Assembly (NCBI RefSeq): GCF_002150805.1
Contig: NZ_MTBA01000004.1
Span: forward strand, 62,001 to 126,000
Direction of reading: 5' to 3'
Origin: Oceanospirillum sanctuarii
GTDB taxonomy: Bacteria > Pseudomonadota > Gammaproteobacteria > Pseudomonadales > Halomonadaceae
DNA: 64,000 nucleotides
The notes under the pieces: model-generated
The model's input: the letters and a program-made list of their open reading frames with translations, nothing else
Database searches by the model: none
Told to the model about the DNA's origin: nothing
In this document: one piece after another, positions 37,794 to 49,104 of the stretch
Numbering within the stretch: position 1 is the first letter of the stretch
Layout of the letters: each line of letters opens with the position of its first letter
Program-made: the position numbers and the translations under genes

Positions 37794-40727
37794 TTATTCC
37801 TGTGGTTGGCTGGGCGGTGCCAGCACTTCACGCTGACCATTACTGCCCATGCCGGATACCACTCCTGCAGCTTCAAGGGACTCAACCAAGCGTGCTGCCC
37901 GGTTGTAGCCGATCTTGAAGCGACGCTGAATACCGGATGCGGAAACACGACGGGTTTCGGTAATAAATTCCACTACCTCATCGTAGAGAGCATCCCGGTC
38001 TTCATCGCCGGATTCGGCACCACCACCTTCAGATGGGACACCGTTTTCTTCCCATCCGTTCAAAATACTGTCCACAAAGTCCGGAGTGCCACGACGTTTC
38101 CAGTTCTCAACCACGCGGTGCACTTCATCATCATCAACAAAGGCACCGTGCACACGAATCGGCATCGCGGTTCCCGGCGGCAGATAAAGCATGTCACCAT
38201 GACCCAGCAGCTGCTCAGCACCGCCCTGATCCAGAATGGTTCGGGAGTCGATTTTCGAAGACACTTGAAAGGCGATTCGAGTCGGAATATTAGCCTTGAT
38301 CAGACCGGTAATTACATCCACCGATGGACGCTGGGTCGCCAGAATCAGGTGGATACCGGCCGCACGGGCTTTCTGGGCCAGACGGGCAATCAGCTCCTCC
38401 ACCTTCTTACCGACGATCATCATCATGTCGGCAAACTCATCGATCACAACCACGATGAAAGGCAGTTTTTCCAACGTCGGTGGCGCTTCACCCTGCTCAG
38501 GTTTAGCAGTCGGATCGGCAACTCTCGCCCCCTGAGCAGCAGCCTCATCCAGCTTGCTGTTGAAACCTGCGATATTACGCACGCCCATGGCCGCCATCAG
38601 CTTGTAGCGGCGCTCCATCTCAGCCACACACCAGCGCAGCGCATTGGCGGCATCCTTCATATCGGTCACGACCGGGGTCAGCAGATGCGGAATACCATCA
38701 TAAACCGACAGCTCCAGCATCTTAGGATCAACCATGATCAGGCGCAGTTCTTCCGGTGTGGCCTTGAACAGCATGCTCAACAGCATGGCGTTCACACCTA
38801 CCGACTTACCGGAACCTGTGGTACCCGCCACCAGCAGGTGCGGCATCTTGGCAAGATTAGCAACCACAGGCTGACCGGCAATATCATCGCCCAGCGCTAA
38901 AGTCAGCGGAGAGTCAGATTTCGAGTAAGAGTTATGATTCAGCACTTTATGCAGGCGAATCATCGCCCGGTTCTGGTTCGGGATCTCAATACCGACAGAA
39001 GACTTACCGGCAATCACCTCAACCACGCGTACACTGGTCACAGCAAGCGCACGGGCAAGATCTGTTGCCAGATTGGTAATCTTACTGGCTTTAACCCCGG
39101 CAGCAGGCTGAATCTCGAAACGGGTAATCACAGGCCCCGGATGCACATCAACCACCTGCGCCACCACGTTAAATTCTTTCAGGCGCACCTCAAGCAATTC
39201 AGACATGGTCTGCAACTGTTCAGGGGTGTAACTCGGTTTATTAAAGTTATCGCCCTGAGTCAGCAGATCGATGGACGGCTTATCACCGGTAATCTCACCA
39301 ACTGGCGTGGTATCCGGTTTCTGAAAACGCGCAACACTCCAGATTTCGCCATCTTCGGTGACTTGGGTAACTGCAGCCAGACGCTCTTCCATAGTCGGTT
39401 CAGTCTCGAAACCATCCACCACGGCAGGAACTTGCGTATCTGCACCCTCTTCCCAAGGTGGAGCCTCTGACATATCAGCCATAACAGGTTGTGGCTCATC
39501 CATAGCGGTTTGAGCAGAACCCCTTGGCGAGGTAGCCTGTGCTTCAGGCATAGCAACCGGAGTTTGCATTGCAGGTGTATGTTGATCAGCTTGCTGAGGC
39601 ATTTGTTGATTCTGCACACCGCCAAAAGCCTGCTGAAGTGATGGAGAGATATCCAGTGTTGGCTCCACCGCGCTCAGGCGATCATCGTCAGTAGCCACTA
39701 AAGGTGCGCCCAAAGTCAGAGCGGGCTCTACCCTTTCCTGAGCCGGAGCACGACGACCAGCGTTAGCCTCTTTGCTGTTACGCTCTTTGTTGTTAAACAG
39801 AGGTGGCAACATTGGCAGGCTATTCAATAGGTGCTTGTGCCATGGCTGGGGCGGATTTTTTTCCTCCCAGCTATCCTCATCAATATCTTTCGCTGGCTCA
39901 TAAGAAGCGGTTGATTGCTGCTGGGCATTATCAGGATAAGCGTCGCGTACAGGAGCAAAAAAAGCGTCATTTTCTGAATTCAGTGGTGCGGCAGGTGCAG
40001 GCTGCCCCTGATAGCGATCAGCATAAAGCTGATCCGCAGAAGGCGCAGAATATTGCTCCGGTAAACCAGCACTTGTGTCTTTAGCTTCTTTTTTCAGCCA
40101 TTGAAAAACACGGTTAGCACCCGCTTCCGCGTAAAAACCCAGGGTGTCGATAATTAACATCCAGGACCAGCCGGTAAGCAGCGAGAAACCTATCATCCAG
40201 AGCGCCAACATCAGCAGGGTAGAGCCCATCAGCCCCAGACTGGTGAGCAGAATACTGGTGAAAGCTTCACCGATAATACCGCCAGCACCGCTCGGCAGAG
40301 CACTTTCCGGATGATAGAAATGCAGGCTCGCCAATGTCGCATTGGCACAGATCCAGACCACAAAGCCAAGAAAACGTAGCCCCAGAGCAGCACTATCCAG
40401 CTGCTGACGACCGATATAAATTCGGTGCGCAGAGTAATAAAGCATCACGAGAGGAAACAGATAGGCAGAATAGCCGGTAATACTTAGCAGCAGATCGGAT
40501 GTGTAGGCACCGAAACGCCCCATCAGATTCTCCGGAATACCGGAACTCTGACTGGTGGACCAGCCACCATCCTGAGCATCAAAACTGACCAGAGCGAGCA
40601 CCAGAAAGCTGCACAGCGCCAGAATCAAAATCACAACGCCTTCCCGTGCGCCTTTGCGAATTCGATCTGCCAGCTCCTGACCCGGCTCAGATGAAGGAGT
40701 CGGTTCCGGTTGATGGTCTGTTGTCAT
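37794..40727 (-). CDS. ftsK: DNA translocase FtsK
   Basis: 977 residues. Four to five N-terminal membrane segments (~30-200) anchor it at the septum. A long Pro/Gln/Ala-rich linker (~215-480) follows. The RecA-like motor has Walker [16 protein letters not shown], Walker [15 protein letters not shown] and the conserved [20 protein letters not shown]. The C-terminal winged-helix gamma domain ([30 protein letters not shown]) reads KOPS and activates XerCD at dif. Head of the ftsK-lolA-rarA operon; the pseudomonad trxB that usually separates it from aat is absent. Confidence 0.96.
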   Translation of the reverse strand: MTTDHQPEPTPSSEPGQELADRIRKGAREGVVILILALCSFLVLALVSFDAQDGGWSTSQSSGIPENLMGRFGAYTSDLLLSITGYSAYLFPLVMLYYSAHRIYIGRQQLDSAALGLRFLGFVVWICANATLASLHFYHPESALPSGAGGIIGEAFTSILLTSLGLMGSTLLMLALWMIGFSLLTGWSWMLIIDTLGFYAEAGANRVFQWLKKEAKDTSAGLPEQYSAPSADQLYADRYQGQPAPAAPLNSENDAFFAPVRDAYPDNAQQQSTASYEPAKDIDEDSWEEKNPPQPWHKHLLNSLPMLPPLFNNKERNSKEANAGRRAPAQERVEPALTLGAPLVATDDDRLSAVEPTLDISPSLQQAFGGVQNQQMPQQADQHTPAMQTPVAMPEAQATSPRGSAQTAMDEPQPVMADMSEAPPWEEGADTQVPAVVDGFETEPTMEERLAAVTQVTEDGEIWSVARFQKPDTTPVGEITGDKPSIDLLTQGDNFNKPSYTPEQLQTMSELLEVRLKEFNVVAQVVDVHPGPVITRFEIQPAAGVKASKITNLATDLARALAVTSVRVVEVIAGKSSVGIEIPNQNRAMIRLHKVLNHNSYSKSDSPLTLALGDDIAGQPVVANLAKMPHLLVAGTTGSGKSVGVNAMLLSMLFKATPEELRLIMVDPKMLELSVYDGIPHLLTPVVTDMKDAANALRWCVAEMERRYKLMAAMGVRNIAGFNSKLDEAAAQGARVADPTAKPEQGEAPPTLEKLPFIVVVIDEFADMMMIVGKKVEELIARLAQKARAAGIHLILATQRPSVDVITGLIKANIPTRIAFQVSSKIDSRTILDQGGAEQLLGHGDMLYLPPGTAMPIRVHGAFVDDDEVHRVVENWKRRGTPDFVDSILNGWEENGVPSEGGGAESGDEDRDALYDEVVEFITETRRVSASGIQRRFKIGYNRAARLVESLEAAGVVSGMGSNGQREVLAPPSQPQE

Positions 40728-40863
40728 GAAACTTCTACCCTAATGAATTGTGCCCTTATAATACCTGAGCAATGAGATAAGCAAAACGAAGGCAATCAAA
40801 TACTTGGCATCCATCTTCGCCCCTTCCCGCTTATCACCCGAATACCGTTAATGAGCTGTTTTT

Positions 40864-41583
40864 ATGATAGAGCTACCCTGGCTTGATCCTCAGTATCCAC
40901 CTGCCTTTCCACCGGTAACCGAAGCACTGGAGGAACCTCCGGGCATTCTCGCCTTTGGCGGCCAACTCAACGATCAATGGCTGCTTGCTGCCTACCGTCA
41001 GGGCATCTTCCCCTGGTTTAATCCCGGCGAACCGATTCTTTGGTGGTCGCCGGATCCACGCATGGTGATTCTGCCGGATAACTTTAAGGTTCGCCGCAGC
41101 CTGAAAAAAACGATCCGCAAGCAACTTTATGAGATCACCTTTGATCAGGCCTTTGATCAGGTATTGGATGGCTGTGCAGCAGCCCGCAACTATACCGAGG
41201 AAACCTGGATCACCCCGGAAATGCGTACCGCCTATCTGAATCTTCATCACAAAGGCTATGCCCACTCGGTAGAGGCCTGGCAGGATGGCAAACTGGTCGG
41301 CGGCCTGTACGGCGTAGCCATCGGCAGGATCTTTTGCGGCGAGTCGATGTTTGCCCGGGCGACCGATGCCTCCAAGGTGGCTTTTGTGCATCTGGTGGAA
41401 CAGCTGAAAGCCTGGCAATTTGAGCTGATCGATTGTCAGGTTTACACTGACCATCTGGCGAGTTTTGGTGCTGAAGAGATCGATAGAGCGCGTTTTCTTG
41501 ACTATCTTAAACTGTATGCCGCCGCCCCTATGCCGGTTGGCCCTTGGTCACTGGAACAACGCATTAAGGAATCTGTGCTTTGA
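40864..41583 (+). CDS. aat: leucyl/phenylalanyl-tRNA-protein transferase
   Basis: 239 residues. It adds Leu or Phe to proteins with N-terminal Lys or Arg, marking them for ClpS/ClpAP. Typical motifs are AYRQGIFPWFNPGEPILWWSPDPRMV and GRIFCGESMFARATDASKVAF. The stop overlaps the bpt start (ATGA-type), so the two are coupled. ClpA and ClpS are coded 1.5-4 kb away. Confidence 0.96.
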   Translation: MIELPWLDPQYPPAFPPVTEALEEPPGILAFGGQLNDQWLLAAYRQGIFPWFNPGEPILWWSPDPRMVILPDNFKVRRSLKKTIRKQLYEITFDQAFDQVLDGCAAARNYTEETWITPEMRTAYLNLHHKGYAHSVEAWQDGKLVGGLYGVAIGRIFCGESMFARATDASKVAFVHLVEQLKAWQFELIDCQVYTDHLASFGAEEIDRARFLDYLKLYAAAPMPVGPWSLEQRIKESVL

Positions 41584-42350
41584 GTAGTGATGCCCCTTTT
41601 ATAGAGCCGCAACTGCGCTTTTATATGACGGTGCCCCATGACTGCAGTTATCTGGCAGATCATACGGCCACCACACTCTTCCTTGATCCCGAACAACAGG
41701 TAAACCAGCAGGTTTACGACCTGCTGACCCTTGTGGGTTTCCGTCGCAGTGGAAAACATCTCTACCGCCCGAATTGCAAAGGCTGCAACGCCTGTATTTC
41801 GGTTCGGGTGCCCACCGAGGAGTTCCGACTGAAACGCAAGCACCGCAAAACACTGAACAGAAATAAAGATCTGAGCGCCATGATCATGCCTGCCCGCTAC
41901 GTGCAGGAGCATTACGATCTCTATGAGCGCTATATCAACGAGCGCCATGCCGATGGCGATATGTTTCCACCGTCAGAAGATCAGTACAAATCCTTCCTGA
42001 CCATGGATAAACACTTCTCTCATCTGGTGGAGTTTCGGGACGAGAAAGGCAAACTGGTGGCAGTTTCGGCTATGGATACCCTGAGTCATGGCATCTCTGC
42101 TATCTACACTTTTTACGAACCGGACCAACCGAAGCGTTCTCTGGGCGTTTACGTGGTGCTCTGGTTGATTTTGCATGCCCGATACCATCATCTGCCCTAC
42201 CTGTATCTGGGTTACTGGATCGAAAGTTGTCAGAAGATGAGCTACAAAACAGAGTACCGGCCTCTTGAACAACTGAGAGATAATCATTGGTACCCACTTG
42301 AACTGCAGGATGATGCCCAAAGTCATTCCGATTGGCAGTCACTTTTGTAG
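41580..42350 (+). CDS. bpt: aspartate/glutamate leucyltransferase Bpt
   Basis: 256 residues of the arginyltransferase-related family. It conjugates Leu to N-terminal Asp or Glu. The Cys-containing N-domain (YRPNCKGCNACISVRVPTEEF) and the C-domain (YTFYEPDQPKRSLGVYVVLWLI, YLGYWIESCQKMSYKTEYRPLE) are intact. Start overlaps the aat stop by four bases. Confidence 0.95.
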   Translation: MSSDAPFIEPQLRFYMTVPHDCSYLADHTATTLFLDPEQQVNQQVYDLLTLVGFRRSGKHLYRPNCKGCNACISVRVPTEEFRLKRKHRKTLNRNKDLSAMIMPARYVQEHYDLYERYINERHADGDMFPPSEDQYKSFLTMDKHFSHLVEFRDEKGKLVAVSAMDTLSHGISAIYTFYEPDQPKRSLGVYVVLWLILHARYHHLPYLYLGYWIESCQKMSYKTEYRPLEQLRDNHWYPLELQDDAQSHSDWQSLL

Positions 42351-42392
42351 TCTTATGCCAGGGCCCTCAATCCAAACAGCTTCTGTCAGAGA

Positions 42393-42416
42393 AATGTCAT
42401 CAGATGATGGCATTTT
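42393..42416 (+). terminator. possible terminator of aat-bpt
   Basis: AATGTCATCA-GA-TGATGGCATT (one G-T pair) followed by TT. Weak stem with a short T run. Confidence 0.4.
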
Positions 42417-42492
42417 AGCGGGCTGACAATCGTTGTGATTGTCGAAAAAGAGCCTTCTCCTGAAAGAATTTCCAGCTTTTTTTAGGGAACTT

Positions 42493-42521
42493 TTGATTAG
42501 CCTGGCAAAATAGGGCAAAAT
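42493..42521 (+). promoter_or_regulatory. sigma-70 promoter candidate for infA
   Basis: TTGATT (42493-42498), 17-base spacer, CAAAAT (42516-42521). Both hexamers keep four or five consensus bases. A start near 42528 would give a ~190-base leader. Confidence 0.4.
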
Positions 42522-42721
42522 ACGCGCGCTTATTTTGTGTGTGGCGTTATCTGATTTACACCGAGCCCATCGCACTGAACCAGCCCTTCCGAGCCGAGCT
42601 CCTTCACGGTCTGGTTGTGTAGCACCAAATTTTTCGTACCCGCCGCTTCGGCCTTAAGGACATGCCAGTTCAAACGAAGTGCGGTTTATAGACAGCAGAA
42701 AGAACCCGAGGTATTTCCTGC

Positions 42722-42940
42722 ATGGCAAAAGAAGATTCTATTGAAATGGAAGGCACCGTGGTCGACACGCTGCCCAACACTATGTTCCGCGTTGAGCTGG
42801 AAAACGGTCACATCGTTACTGCTCACATCTCCGGTAAAATGCGTAAAAACTACATCCGCATTCTGACTGGCGATAAAGTAAAAGTGGAACTGACGCCATA
42901 CGACCTGACTAAAGGCCGTATCGTTTACCGCGCCCGTTAA
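42722..42940 (+). CDS. infA: translation initiation factor IF-1
   Basis: 72 residues, the normal length, an OB-fold protein that occupies the ribosomal A site during initiation. The sequence ([59 protein letters not shown]) is highly typical. GAGG precedes the ATG. It lies between bpt and the convergent clpA. Confidence 0.98.
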   Translation: MAKEDSIEMEGTVVDTLPNTMFRVELENGHIVTAHISGKMRKNYIRILTGDKVKVELTPYDLTKGRIVYRAR

Positions 42941-42981
42941 TAGCGGAGCCTTCAGTCTGAAGGCAGCGATATAGTTTCTGA

Positions 42982-43027
42982 AAAAGCCCGATCTCTTTCT
43001 GAGCAATCAGATGGAATCGGGCTTTTT
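42982..43027 (+). terminator. Rho-independent terminator of infA
   Basis: AAAAGCCCGAT (42982-42992) pairs with ATCGGGCTTTT (43015-43025) and a T tract follows. A smaller stem GCCTTCAG/CTGAAGGC precedes it at 42947-42964. Confidence 0.85.
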
Positions 43028-43075
43028 TGGCTGCACTCGTTTTGATCTATCAAACCGACACATTAAACGATCGCC

Positions 43076-43110
43076 ATAAAAAAGCCCCGCCGAAGCGAGG
43101 CATTTTTTAC
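43076..43110 (-). terminator. Rho-independent terminator of clpS-clpA
   Basis: On the minus strand, GCCTCGC-TTCG-GCGGGGC (one T-G pair) with a TTCG tetraloop and a T tract of six. Confidence 0.85.
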
Positions 43111-43153
43111 TCATGACCGATCAGATAAGACCGGATAAATCAGAGCCAGAGCA

Positions 43154-45433
43154 TCAGGCAACTTCACCTGCTTTTTCAGCCTCCAGTACGATCTCTCCAT
43201 TCTCATCCAGAGTGACATGAACTTCACCGCCACCGGTCTCTGCCAGGTCACCAAACAGGATAATCTCAGCCAGCGGTTTCTTGATTTTCTCCTGAATCAG
43301 ACGCGCCATCGGACGGGCCCCCATCTCAGGATCATAACCATTTTCCGCGAGCCAGTTCTTAGCATCATCTTCCAGTACCAGCTGCACTTTCTTCTCATCC
43401 AGCTGCGCCTGTAGCTCTACCAGGAACTTATCAACCACGTTACGGATCATTTCGAAGTTCAGTGCAGAGAACTGAATAATGCCATCCAGACGGTTACGGA
43501 ACTCTGGTGTAAAGGTCTTACGGATAACCTCCATACCATCAGTACTGTGATCCTGACTGGCAAAACCGATGGAACGACGACTGATCGCTTCCGCACCGGC
43601 GTTAGTGGTCATAATCAGAATGACATTACGGAAGTCCGCTTTACGGCCATTGTTATCGGTCAGCGTTCCGTGATCCATCACCTGCAGCAGCAGGTTGAAG
43701 ACTTCAGGGTGTGCTTTCTCGATCTCATCCAGCAGCAGTACGCAATGCGGGTTCTTGGTAATCGCTTCAGTCAGCAGGCCACCCTGATCGTAACCGACAT
43801 AACCCGGAGGCGCACCGATCAGACGGGATACGGTGTGACGCTCCATGTATTCGGACATATCGAAGCGTACCAGCTCAATACCCATGATATTTGCCAGCTG
43901 CTTACTTACCTCGGTCTTACCAACACCGGTAGGGCCTGCGAACAGGAAGGAACCGATTGGTTTCTCCGGCGATTTCAGCCCTGCACGGGACAGTTTGATA
44001 GCGTTCGACATGGAAGTGATCGCATCGTCCTGACCAAAGACCAGCATCTGCAGGTTTTTCTCCAGATCTTTAAGGACTTTCTTGTCAGACGTAGTAACAC
44101 TTTTCGGTGGAATACGCGCAATCTTAGCGACAACCGTTTCTACCTGCTCCACATCGATCGTATCAACACGATCTTCTTCTTTAAGAAGGCGCTGATACGC
44201 ACCGGCTTCATCAATTACGTCAATCGCCTTATCCGGCATGTGACGGTCATTGATATAACGATCTGCCAGCTTAGCCGCTGCCTCCAACGCTTCGTTGGTG
44301 TACTTCAGATCATGATGTTTCTCGAAACGACTGCGCAGACCTTTCAGAATCTCAATCGTGTCATCAACGGTTGGCTCCATCACATCCACTTTCTGGAAGC
44401 GGCGGGCCAGAGCACGATCTTTCTCAAAAATGCCACGGAACTCCTGGAAGGTAGTGGAACCGATGCAGCGGATCTCACCGGAACTCAGCAGGGGTTTCAG
44501 CAGGTTAGAGGCATCCATCACACCACCGGAAGCTGCACCAGCGCCGATAATGGTGTGGATCTCATCAATAAACAGGATCGCATGAGGCTGCTTCTTCAGC
44601 TCGCCTAACAGGGCCTTCAGACGCTTCTCAAAGTCACCGCGATATTTGGTACCCGCCAGCAGCGCGCCCATATCCAGCGAGTAAACCACGCTTTCCTGAA
44701 TCACATCAGGTACTTCGCCATCGATGATGCGCTTAGCCAGACCTTCAGCAATAGCGGTCTTACCCACGCCAGCTTCACCCACCAGCAGCGGGTTGTTTTT
44801 GCGGCGACGGGCCAGAATCTGAATAACGCGCTCTACTTCATGGTCGCGACCCACTAAAGGATCGATACGCCCCAGGCGCGCCTGCTCATTCAGGTTGGTT
44901 GAGTAACCCGTAAGAGGATTATTGGCATTGCCTTCCTGTGCACCATCTTCTGATTCTTCATGGTGATGCTCTTGCTCCATCGGCGCTTCATGACCGGCAA
45001 CCTTGGAGATTCCGTGAGAGATGTAGTTAACCGCATCAACACGGGCAACATTCTGTTGGCGCAGGAAGTAAACCGCCTGACTTTCCTGCTCACTAAAGAT
45101 AGCAACCAGAACATTAGCGCCGGTTACTTCACTTTTACCGGAAGACTGAACGTGGAATACCGCACGCTGCAACACGCGCTGAAAGCCAAGTGTAGGCTGA
45201 GTTTCACGTTCCAGTTGGTCATCAGGAATCAGAGGCGTGGTCGAGTTAATAAAGTCCTGCAACTCGATACGCAGCTTGTTCATATTGGCACCGCAGGCCT
45301 GAAGCACGCGTGCGGCAGAGTCATTATCCAGCAACGCCAGCAACAGATGTTCAACTGTCATAAACTCATGGCGTTTGCTGCGAGCTACGGTAAATGCAGC
45401 GTTTAACGTTGATTCGAGGTCTTTGCTTAACAT
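43154..45433 (-). CDS. clpA: ATP-dependent Clp protease ATP-binding subunit ClpA
   Basis: 759 residues. It unfolds substrates and feeds them to ClpP. N-domain (~1-145) for ClpS binding, first AAA module with [15 protein letters not shown] and [14 protein letters not shown], second with [15 protein letters not shown] and [16 protein letters not shown]. Seventy-eight bases downstream of clpS and probably cotranscribed. With ClpS, Aat and Bpt it forms the N-degron pathway. Confidence 0.97.
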   Translation of the reverse strand: MLSKDLESTLNAAFTVARSKRHEFMTVEHLLLALLDNDSAARVLQACGANMNKLRIELQDFINSTTPLIPDDQLERETQPTLGFQRVLQRAVFHVQSSGKSEVTGANVLVAIFSEQESQAVYFLRQQNVARVDAVNYISHGISKVAGHEAPMEQEHHHEESEDGAQEGNANNPLTGYSTNLNEQARLGRIDPLVGRDHEVERVIQILARRRKNNPLLVGEAGVGKTAIAEGLAKRIIDGEVPDVIQESVVYSLDMGALLAGTKYRGDFEKRLKALLGELKKQPHAILFIDEIHTIIGAGAASGGVMDASNLLKPLLSSGEIRCIGSTTFQEFRGIFEKDRALARRFQKVDVMEPTVDDTIEILKGLRSRFEKHHDLKYTNEALEAAAKLADRYINDRHMPDKAIDVIDEAGAYQRLLKEEDRVDTIDVEQVETVVAKIARIPPKSVTTSDKKVLKDLEKNLQMLVFGQDDAITSMSNAIKLSRAGLKSPEKPIGSFLFAGPTGVGKTEVSKQLANIMGIELVRFDMSEYMERHTVSRLIGAPPGYVGYDQGGLLTEAITKNPHCVLLLDEIEKAHPEVFNLLLQVMDHGTLTDNNGRKADFRNVILIMTTNAGAEAISRRSIGFASQDHSTDGMEVIRKTFTPEFRNRLDGIIQFSALNFEMIRNVVDKFLVELQAQLDEKKVQLVLEDDAKNWLAENGYDPEMGARPMARLIQEKIKKPLAEIILFGDLAETGGGEVHVTLDENGEIVLEAEKAGEVA

Positions 45434-45511
45434 GGGACTACCCTCTCTTGCCGCTTTTTTATATCGGCCCTTTTTATTCCGGGATTGATTCCGGTATCAG
45501 CCCTGAAGGCT

Positions 45512-45874
45512 TCAATCAGCCTGCTCAATATCACACATCAGTGGGTGTTCATGTTCTCTTGAGCACTGATTTACCTGGGCGCATTTGGTTTCAGCAATAT
45601 CCCTGGTAAATATTCCGCACACGCCCTTGCCTTGGGTGTGTACTGCCAGCATGACTTGCGTGGCTTTCTCCTCATCCATGTTGAAAAACACGGTGAGCAC
45701 TTCAACAACAAACTCCATCGGTGTGTAGTCATCATTCAGCATCACTACTTTGTACATTGGCGGACGCTGAAGTTCAGGTTTAGACGGAGCGACTGCCACT
45801 CCGCTGTCACCGTCGTGCTGATAAGGATCTGAATGGTCATCCTGATTAACGATGGTGAAATAAGGGTTTGCCAT
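45512..45874 (-). CDS. clpS: ClpS adaptor protein
   Basis: 120 residues. It delivers proteins with N-terminal Leu, Phe, Trp or Tyr to ClpAP. The degron pocket ([45 protein letters not shown]) is intact. The upstream genes usual in pseudomonads (cspD, icd) are missing here; the next 546 bases are gene-free. Confidence 0.96.
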   Translation of the reverse strand: MANPYFTIVNQDDHSDPYQHDGDSGVAVAPSKPELQRPPMYKVVMLNDDYTPMEFVVEVLTVFFNMDEEKATQVMLAVHTQGKGVCGIFTRDIAETKCAQVNQCSREHEHPLMCDIEQAD

Positions 45875-46420
45875 GGCGGTACCGCTAATCCTCTATTTTT
45901 AAGTTTAGTTTAAAGCGCGCTTTAGCTAAAAAATAAGCACAGATTTGATCAAACTCAAGTTTATAAATCGGTCAAGCAGGCAAAACGCTTAAGATTCCTA
46001 AGTCTAAGAGCCGCCTTTTATGACCCTGCTGTTTATCTATATGGGGCTAATAACCTAGTTATAAACTAAGAATAATTAAAAATTCCGGAAACACAACGTA
46101 CCAAAGTCGGATAACACCTTATTTTTTCAGCACTTTACCCTGATGTGTGAAATCTTTAACAGATCACACAAAAGCACAACAAACAAAACCTACACCAGCT
46201 CGGCATCCAATCACCGGCTAAACAGCCGATCAGACTGAGGCCTGTTCCGAAATGAATACGATAAAAGGATCCGGAAAAACCAAACCCATGCCGGGATCAG
46301 CCTGCATCCGACTGCAACTCCCTATATCAAGCCGGCTCTTTGCTTTAAAATCTGATACTTAAGTCGTTTACTGCATCACCTGTTTTACTCTGCCAAGCGT
46401 TAAAAGGATCATCTCACCCC
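45875..46420. other. gene-free region between clpS and rluE
   Basis: 546 bases, AT-rich in its first half. It must hold both divergent promoters. An imperfectly CRP-like inverted repeat TGTGTGA...TCACACA (46144-46170, 13-base spacer instead of 6) is the only element. In Pseudomonas this interval carries cspD, icd and idh; here icd (monomeric) is found at 56142 instead. Confidence 0.5.
46144..46170. promoter_or_regulatory. inverted repeat TGTGTGA-13-TCACACA
   Basis: Perfect 7-base arms. The spacing is too wide for a CRP site, so the binding protein is unknown. Confidence 0.35.
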
Positions 46421-47170
46421 ATGAGCCGACTGATTTTATTCAACAAACCCTTTCAGGTTCTGTCCCAATTTACGGACTCTGAAGGACGCAGCACCCTGGC
46501 AGACTATATAACTGAATCCGGCATCTATCCCGCAGGTCGCCTCGATTACGACTCCGAAGGCCTGTTGCTGCTGACCGATGATGGCCAGCTGCAGCACAGA
46601 ATTGCATCGCCAGATATGAAGCTCCCCAAGACCTATGTTATTCAGGTTGAAGGTGACGTGACTGAAGAAGCCCTGCAACAACTGCGCAAGGGCGTAGAGC
46701 TAAAGGACGGCATGACACGTCCGGCCAAAGCCAGAAAGATCGGCGATCCGGGCTTTGCTGAACGCAATCCGCCGGTTCGCAAGCGTCAGAGCATCCCAAC
46801 ATCCTGGGTAGAGCTTGTCATCAGTGAAGGGCGCAACCGCCAGGTACGCCGCATGAGTGCGGCGGTCGGCTTTCCAACCCTGCGCCTGGTTCGCACCCGT
46901 ATCGGCAACTGGACGCTGGAAGGCATTAGCGAAGGCGAAAGCGCTGAGATCGAGGTCAACCTACCGGTTGTACCTAAAAACACCTCTTCCAGAGCAAAAG
47001 CCAAAAGCACAGCTCCGGGAAATCGCAGCAAAAGACCAATCGGTAAAAGCCCCCCCAACAGCAACAAGGATGGAAAAAGTAACAGGGGTGGAAAAACCGG
47101 TAATCGCCCCCACTCTAAAGGACATTCGCGCACTGGGCAGAAAAGCCCCACTGGCAAAGCCAAGCGCTAA
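46421..47170 (+). CDS. rluE: 23S rRNA pseudouridine(2457) synthase RluE with a basic tail
   Basis: 249 residues. It makes pseudouridine at 2457 of 23S rRNA. The RsuA/RluE catalytic motif GRLDYDSEGLLLLTDDG with catalytic Asp, and EGRNRQVRRMSAAVGFPTLRLVR, are intact. After about residue 185 comes a ~65-residue basic low-complexity tail (Lys, Arg, Ser, Gly, Asn, Pro) that typical RluE lacks. Confidence 0.93.
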   Translation: MSRLILFNKPFQVLSQFTDSEGRSTLADYITESGIYPAGRLDYDSEGLLLLTDDGQLQHRIASPDMKLPKTYVIQVEGDVTEEALQQLRKGVELKDGMTRPAKARKIGDPGFAERNPPVRKRQSIPTSWVELVISEGRNRQVRRMSAAVGFPTLRLVRTRIGNWTLEGISEGESAEIEVNLPVVPKNTSSRAKAKSTAPGNRSKRPIGKSPPNSNKDGKSNRGGKTGNRPHSKGHSRTGQKSPTGKAKR

Positions 47171-47234
47171 CCACTTTATCCATGTGCTGCTGCCTAATGA
47201 GCAAGAGCACCGCAAAATGCTTTAAAGGATCACC

Positions 47235-47726
47235 ATGCTGTCACGTGACGATGTCTGGAAACCCAATTCCACCGTAGCCACGGTTGTTGTTAAAAAAGAT
47301 GCGGAAACCGGTGAAGACCGCTTCCTCGTAGTTGAGGAATGGAGTCAGGGCCGCAAGGTACTCAATCAACCTGCCGGCCATATCGAGAAGGATGAAAGCC
47401 TAATCGATGCAGCCCTCAGGGAAACGCTGGAGGAAACCCGTTGGGACGTGCGTGTTACTGCGTATATGGGGCTATATATCAACAAAGCTTCGGAACAGCT
47501 GACCTATCACAGACACTGCTTTATCGCCGAACCGGTTCAGCATCATCCTGATGCCATTCTGGATGACGGTATCGAAGATGCTCACTGGCTGACCTGGGAA
47601 GAGCTGCTTCTGCAAGCAGCAGAAGACAAAATGCGAAGCGAAGCGGTGTTAAAGTGCTTTGAAGATTACCGAAAAGGTAAAAGCTACCCGCTGGATCTGA
47701 TTACGGACTTCAGCCACCCGGAATAA
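47235..47726 (+). CDS. nudJ: NudJ-type Nudix phosphatase
   Basis: 163 residues. The Nudix box is complete: GHIEKDESLIDAALRETLEE with the two catalytic glutamates. E. coli NudJ hydrolyses HMP-PP (a thiamine intermediate) and nucleoside triphosphates. The position between rluE and mnmA matches E. coli. Confidence 0.93.
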   Translation: MLSRDDVWKPNSTVATVVVKKDAETGEDRFLVVEEWSQGRKVLNQPAGHIEKDESLIDAALRETLEETRWDVRVTAYMGLYINKASEQLTYHRHCFIAEPVQHHPDAILDDGIEDAHWLTWEELLLQAAEDKMRSEAVLKCFEDYRKGKSYPLDLITDFSHPE

Positions 47727-47882
47727 CAAGGCAGCTCAGTTAGTAGAGCAAAAGCCAAAAGCATCCGTACAGAACAGCTACAAGCCCTTTAACAACCTCA
47801 ACGAGTTTAACTGCGCGGGCAGGTAACATCCGTTATAATCCCGCCAGTCTGCCCAATACTGAAAAACGATTAGCGAATCATC

Positions 47883-49046
47883 ATGCCAAACAGTCAAAAC
47901 AGCCCGGAAAGCCAAACAGCCAACAGCAACACTAACGCCACTGACAACAGCCAGATCAAAGTGATCGTTGGTATGTCCGGCGGTGTTGATTCTTCCGTAT
48001 CTGCCGTCCTGCTGATGCAGCAGGGTTATCAGGTAGAAGGCCTGTTTATGAAAAACTGGGATGAAGATGACGGTACAGAATACTGCACCGCCAAGGAAGA
48101 TCTGGCAGATGCTCAGGCGGTTTGTGATCGTATCGGTATCAAACTGCACAAAGCCAACTTTGCTGCAGAATACTGGGATAATGTTTTCGAGCACTTTCTG
48201 GCGGAATATAAAGCAGGACGCACACCAAACCCGGACATCCTGTGCAACAAAGAGATCAAATTCAAAGCCTTTCTGGAATACGCCGAAGCATTGGGCGCAG
48301 ATCTGATTGCAACCGGCCACTATGTTCGCCGTGGCGAACAGGATGGTAAAGCAACGCTGCTGAAAGGTCTGGATAACAATAAAGACCAAAGTTACTTCCT
48401 GCACGCCGTCGGCCATAACGAGATCGGTAAGACACTATTCCCGGTGGGCGAAATTGAAAAACCGGAAGTACGCCGCATCGCAGAAGAACATGATCTGATT
48501 ACCGCCCGGAAAAAAGACAGCACAGGCATCTGCTTTATCGGTGAACGCCGCTTTAAAGATTTCCTGCAGCAATACCTGCCAGCACAACCGGGCACCATCT
48601 GCACACCGGAAGGTGATGTGATCGGCAAACACAGCGGCCTGATGTACTACACCATAGGTCAGCGTCAGGGATTGGGCATCGGCGGTCTGAAAGAGTACTC
48701 AGAAGATCCTTGGTTTGTGGCCGAGAAAGATCTGGATAACAACATCCTGATCGCCGTACAGGGCACCGACCACCCACTACTGTTCAGCCGTGGCCTGAAA
48801 ACAGAGAGTGTTGACTGGGTTGCCGGTGAGCCACCGGTTGCGGGCGAGTTCAAGTGTCGCGCTAAAACCCGCTACCGTCAGGATGATCAGGCCTGCACCG
48901 TGAAACCTTTGGGCAATAACGAGTTCGAAGTGATCTTCGATGAGCCTCAGCGTGCCGTTACTCCGGGGCAATCCGTTGTTTTCTATCTGGATGATATCTG
49001 TCTGGGTGGCGCCGTGATCGAAAAGACCTGGCGCGACGAAGCCTGA
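47883..49046 (+). CDS. mnmA: tRNA-specific 2-thiouridylase MnmA
   Basis: 387 residues. It adds sulfur at wobble U34 of tRNA Lys, Glu and Gln. PP-loop [16 protein letters not shown], the first active-site Cys in [10 protein letters not shown] and the second in [14 protein letters not shown] are present. A ~20-residue Ser/Asn/Thr-rich N-terminal extension precedes the core, which normally starts near [10 protein letters not shown]. hflD follows 58 bases later. Confidence 0.96.
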   Translation: MPNSQNSPESQTANSNTNATDNSQIKVIVGMSGGVDSSVSAVLLMQQGYQVEGLFMKNWDEDDGTEYCTAKEDLADAQAVCDRIGIKLHKANFAAEYWDNVFEHFLAEYKAGRTPNPDILCNKEIKFKAFLEYAEALGADLIATGHYVRRGEQDGKATLLKGLDNNKDQSYFLHAVGHNEIGKTLFPVGEIEKPEVRRIAEEHDLITARKKDSTGICFIGERRFKDFLQQYLPAQPGTICTPEGDVIGKHSGLMYYTIGQRQGLGIGGLKEYSEDPWFVAEKDLDNNILIAVQGTDHPLLFSRGLKTESVDWVAGEPPVAGEFKCRAKTRYRQDDQACTVKPLGNNEFEVIFDEPQRAVTPGQSVVFYLDDICLGGAVIEKTWRDEA

Positions 49047-49104
49047 AACTGAGCAACAGACAACAGCATCCGGACACACTGACTACAGGAATACTAAGAC
49101 GACT

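Larger units (their letters stand above)
42351..42721. other. infA upstream region
   Basis: 371 bases without a gene. It contains a weak terminator-like repeat (42393-42416), a GACAATC-GTTGT-GATTGTC hairpin (42425-42443) and a promoter candidate (next entries). No tRNA is seen. Confidence 0.5.

Noticed and set aside
46144-46170. CRP site upstream of clpS/rluE
   Set aside because: The arms look CRP-like but are separated by 13 bases rather than the required spacing; kept only as an unassigned inverted repeat.
46857-47225. Plus-strand frame overlapping the end of rluE, as a possible frameshifted RluE C-terminus
   Set aside because: The rluE catalytic domain is complete in its own frame and the overlapping frame has no ribosome site or family match.
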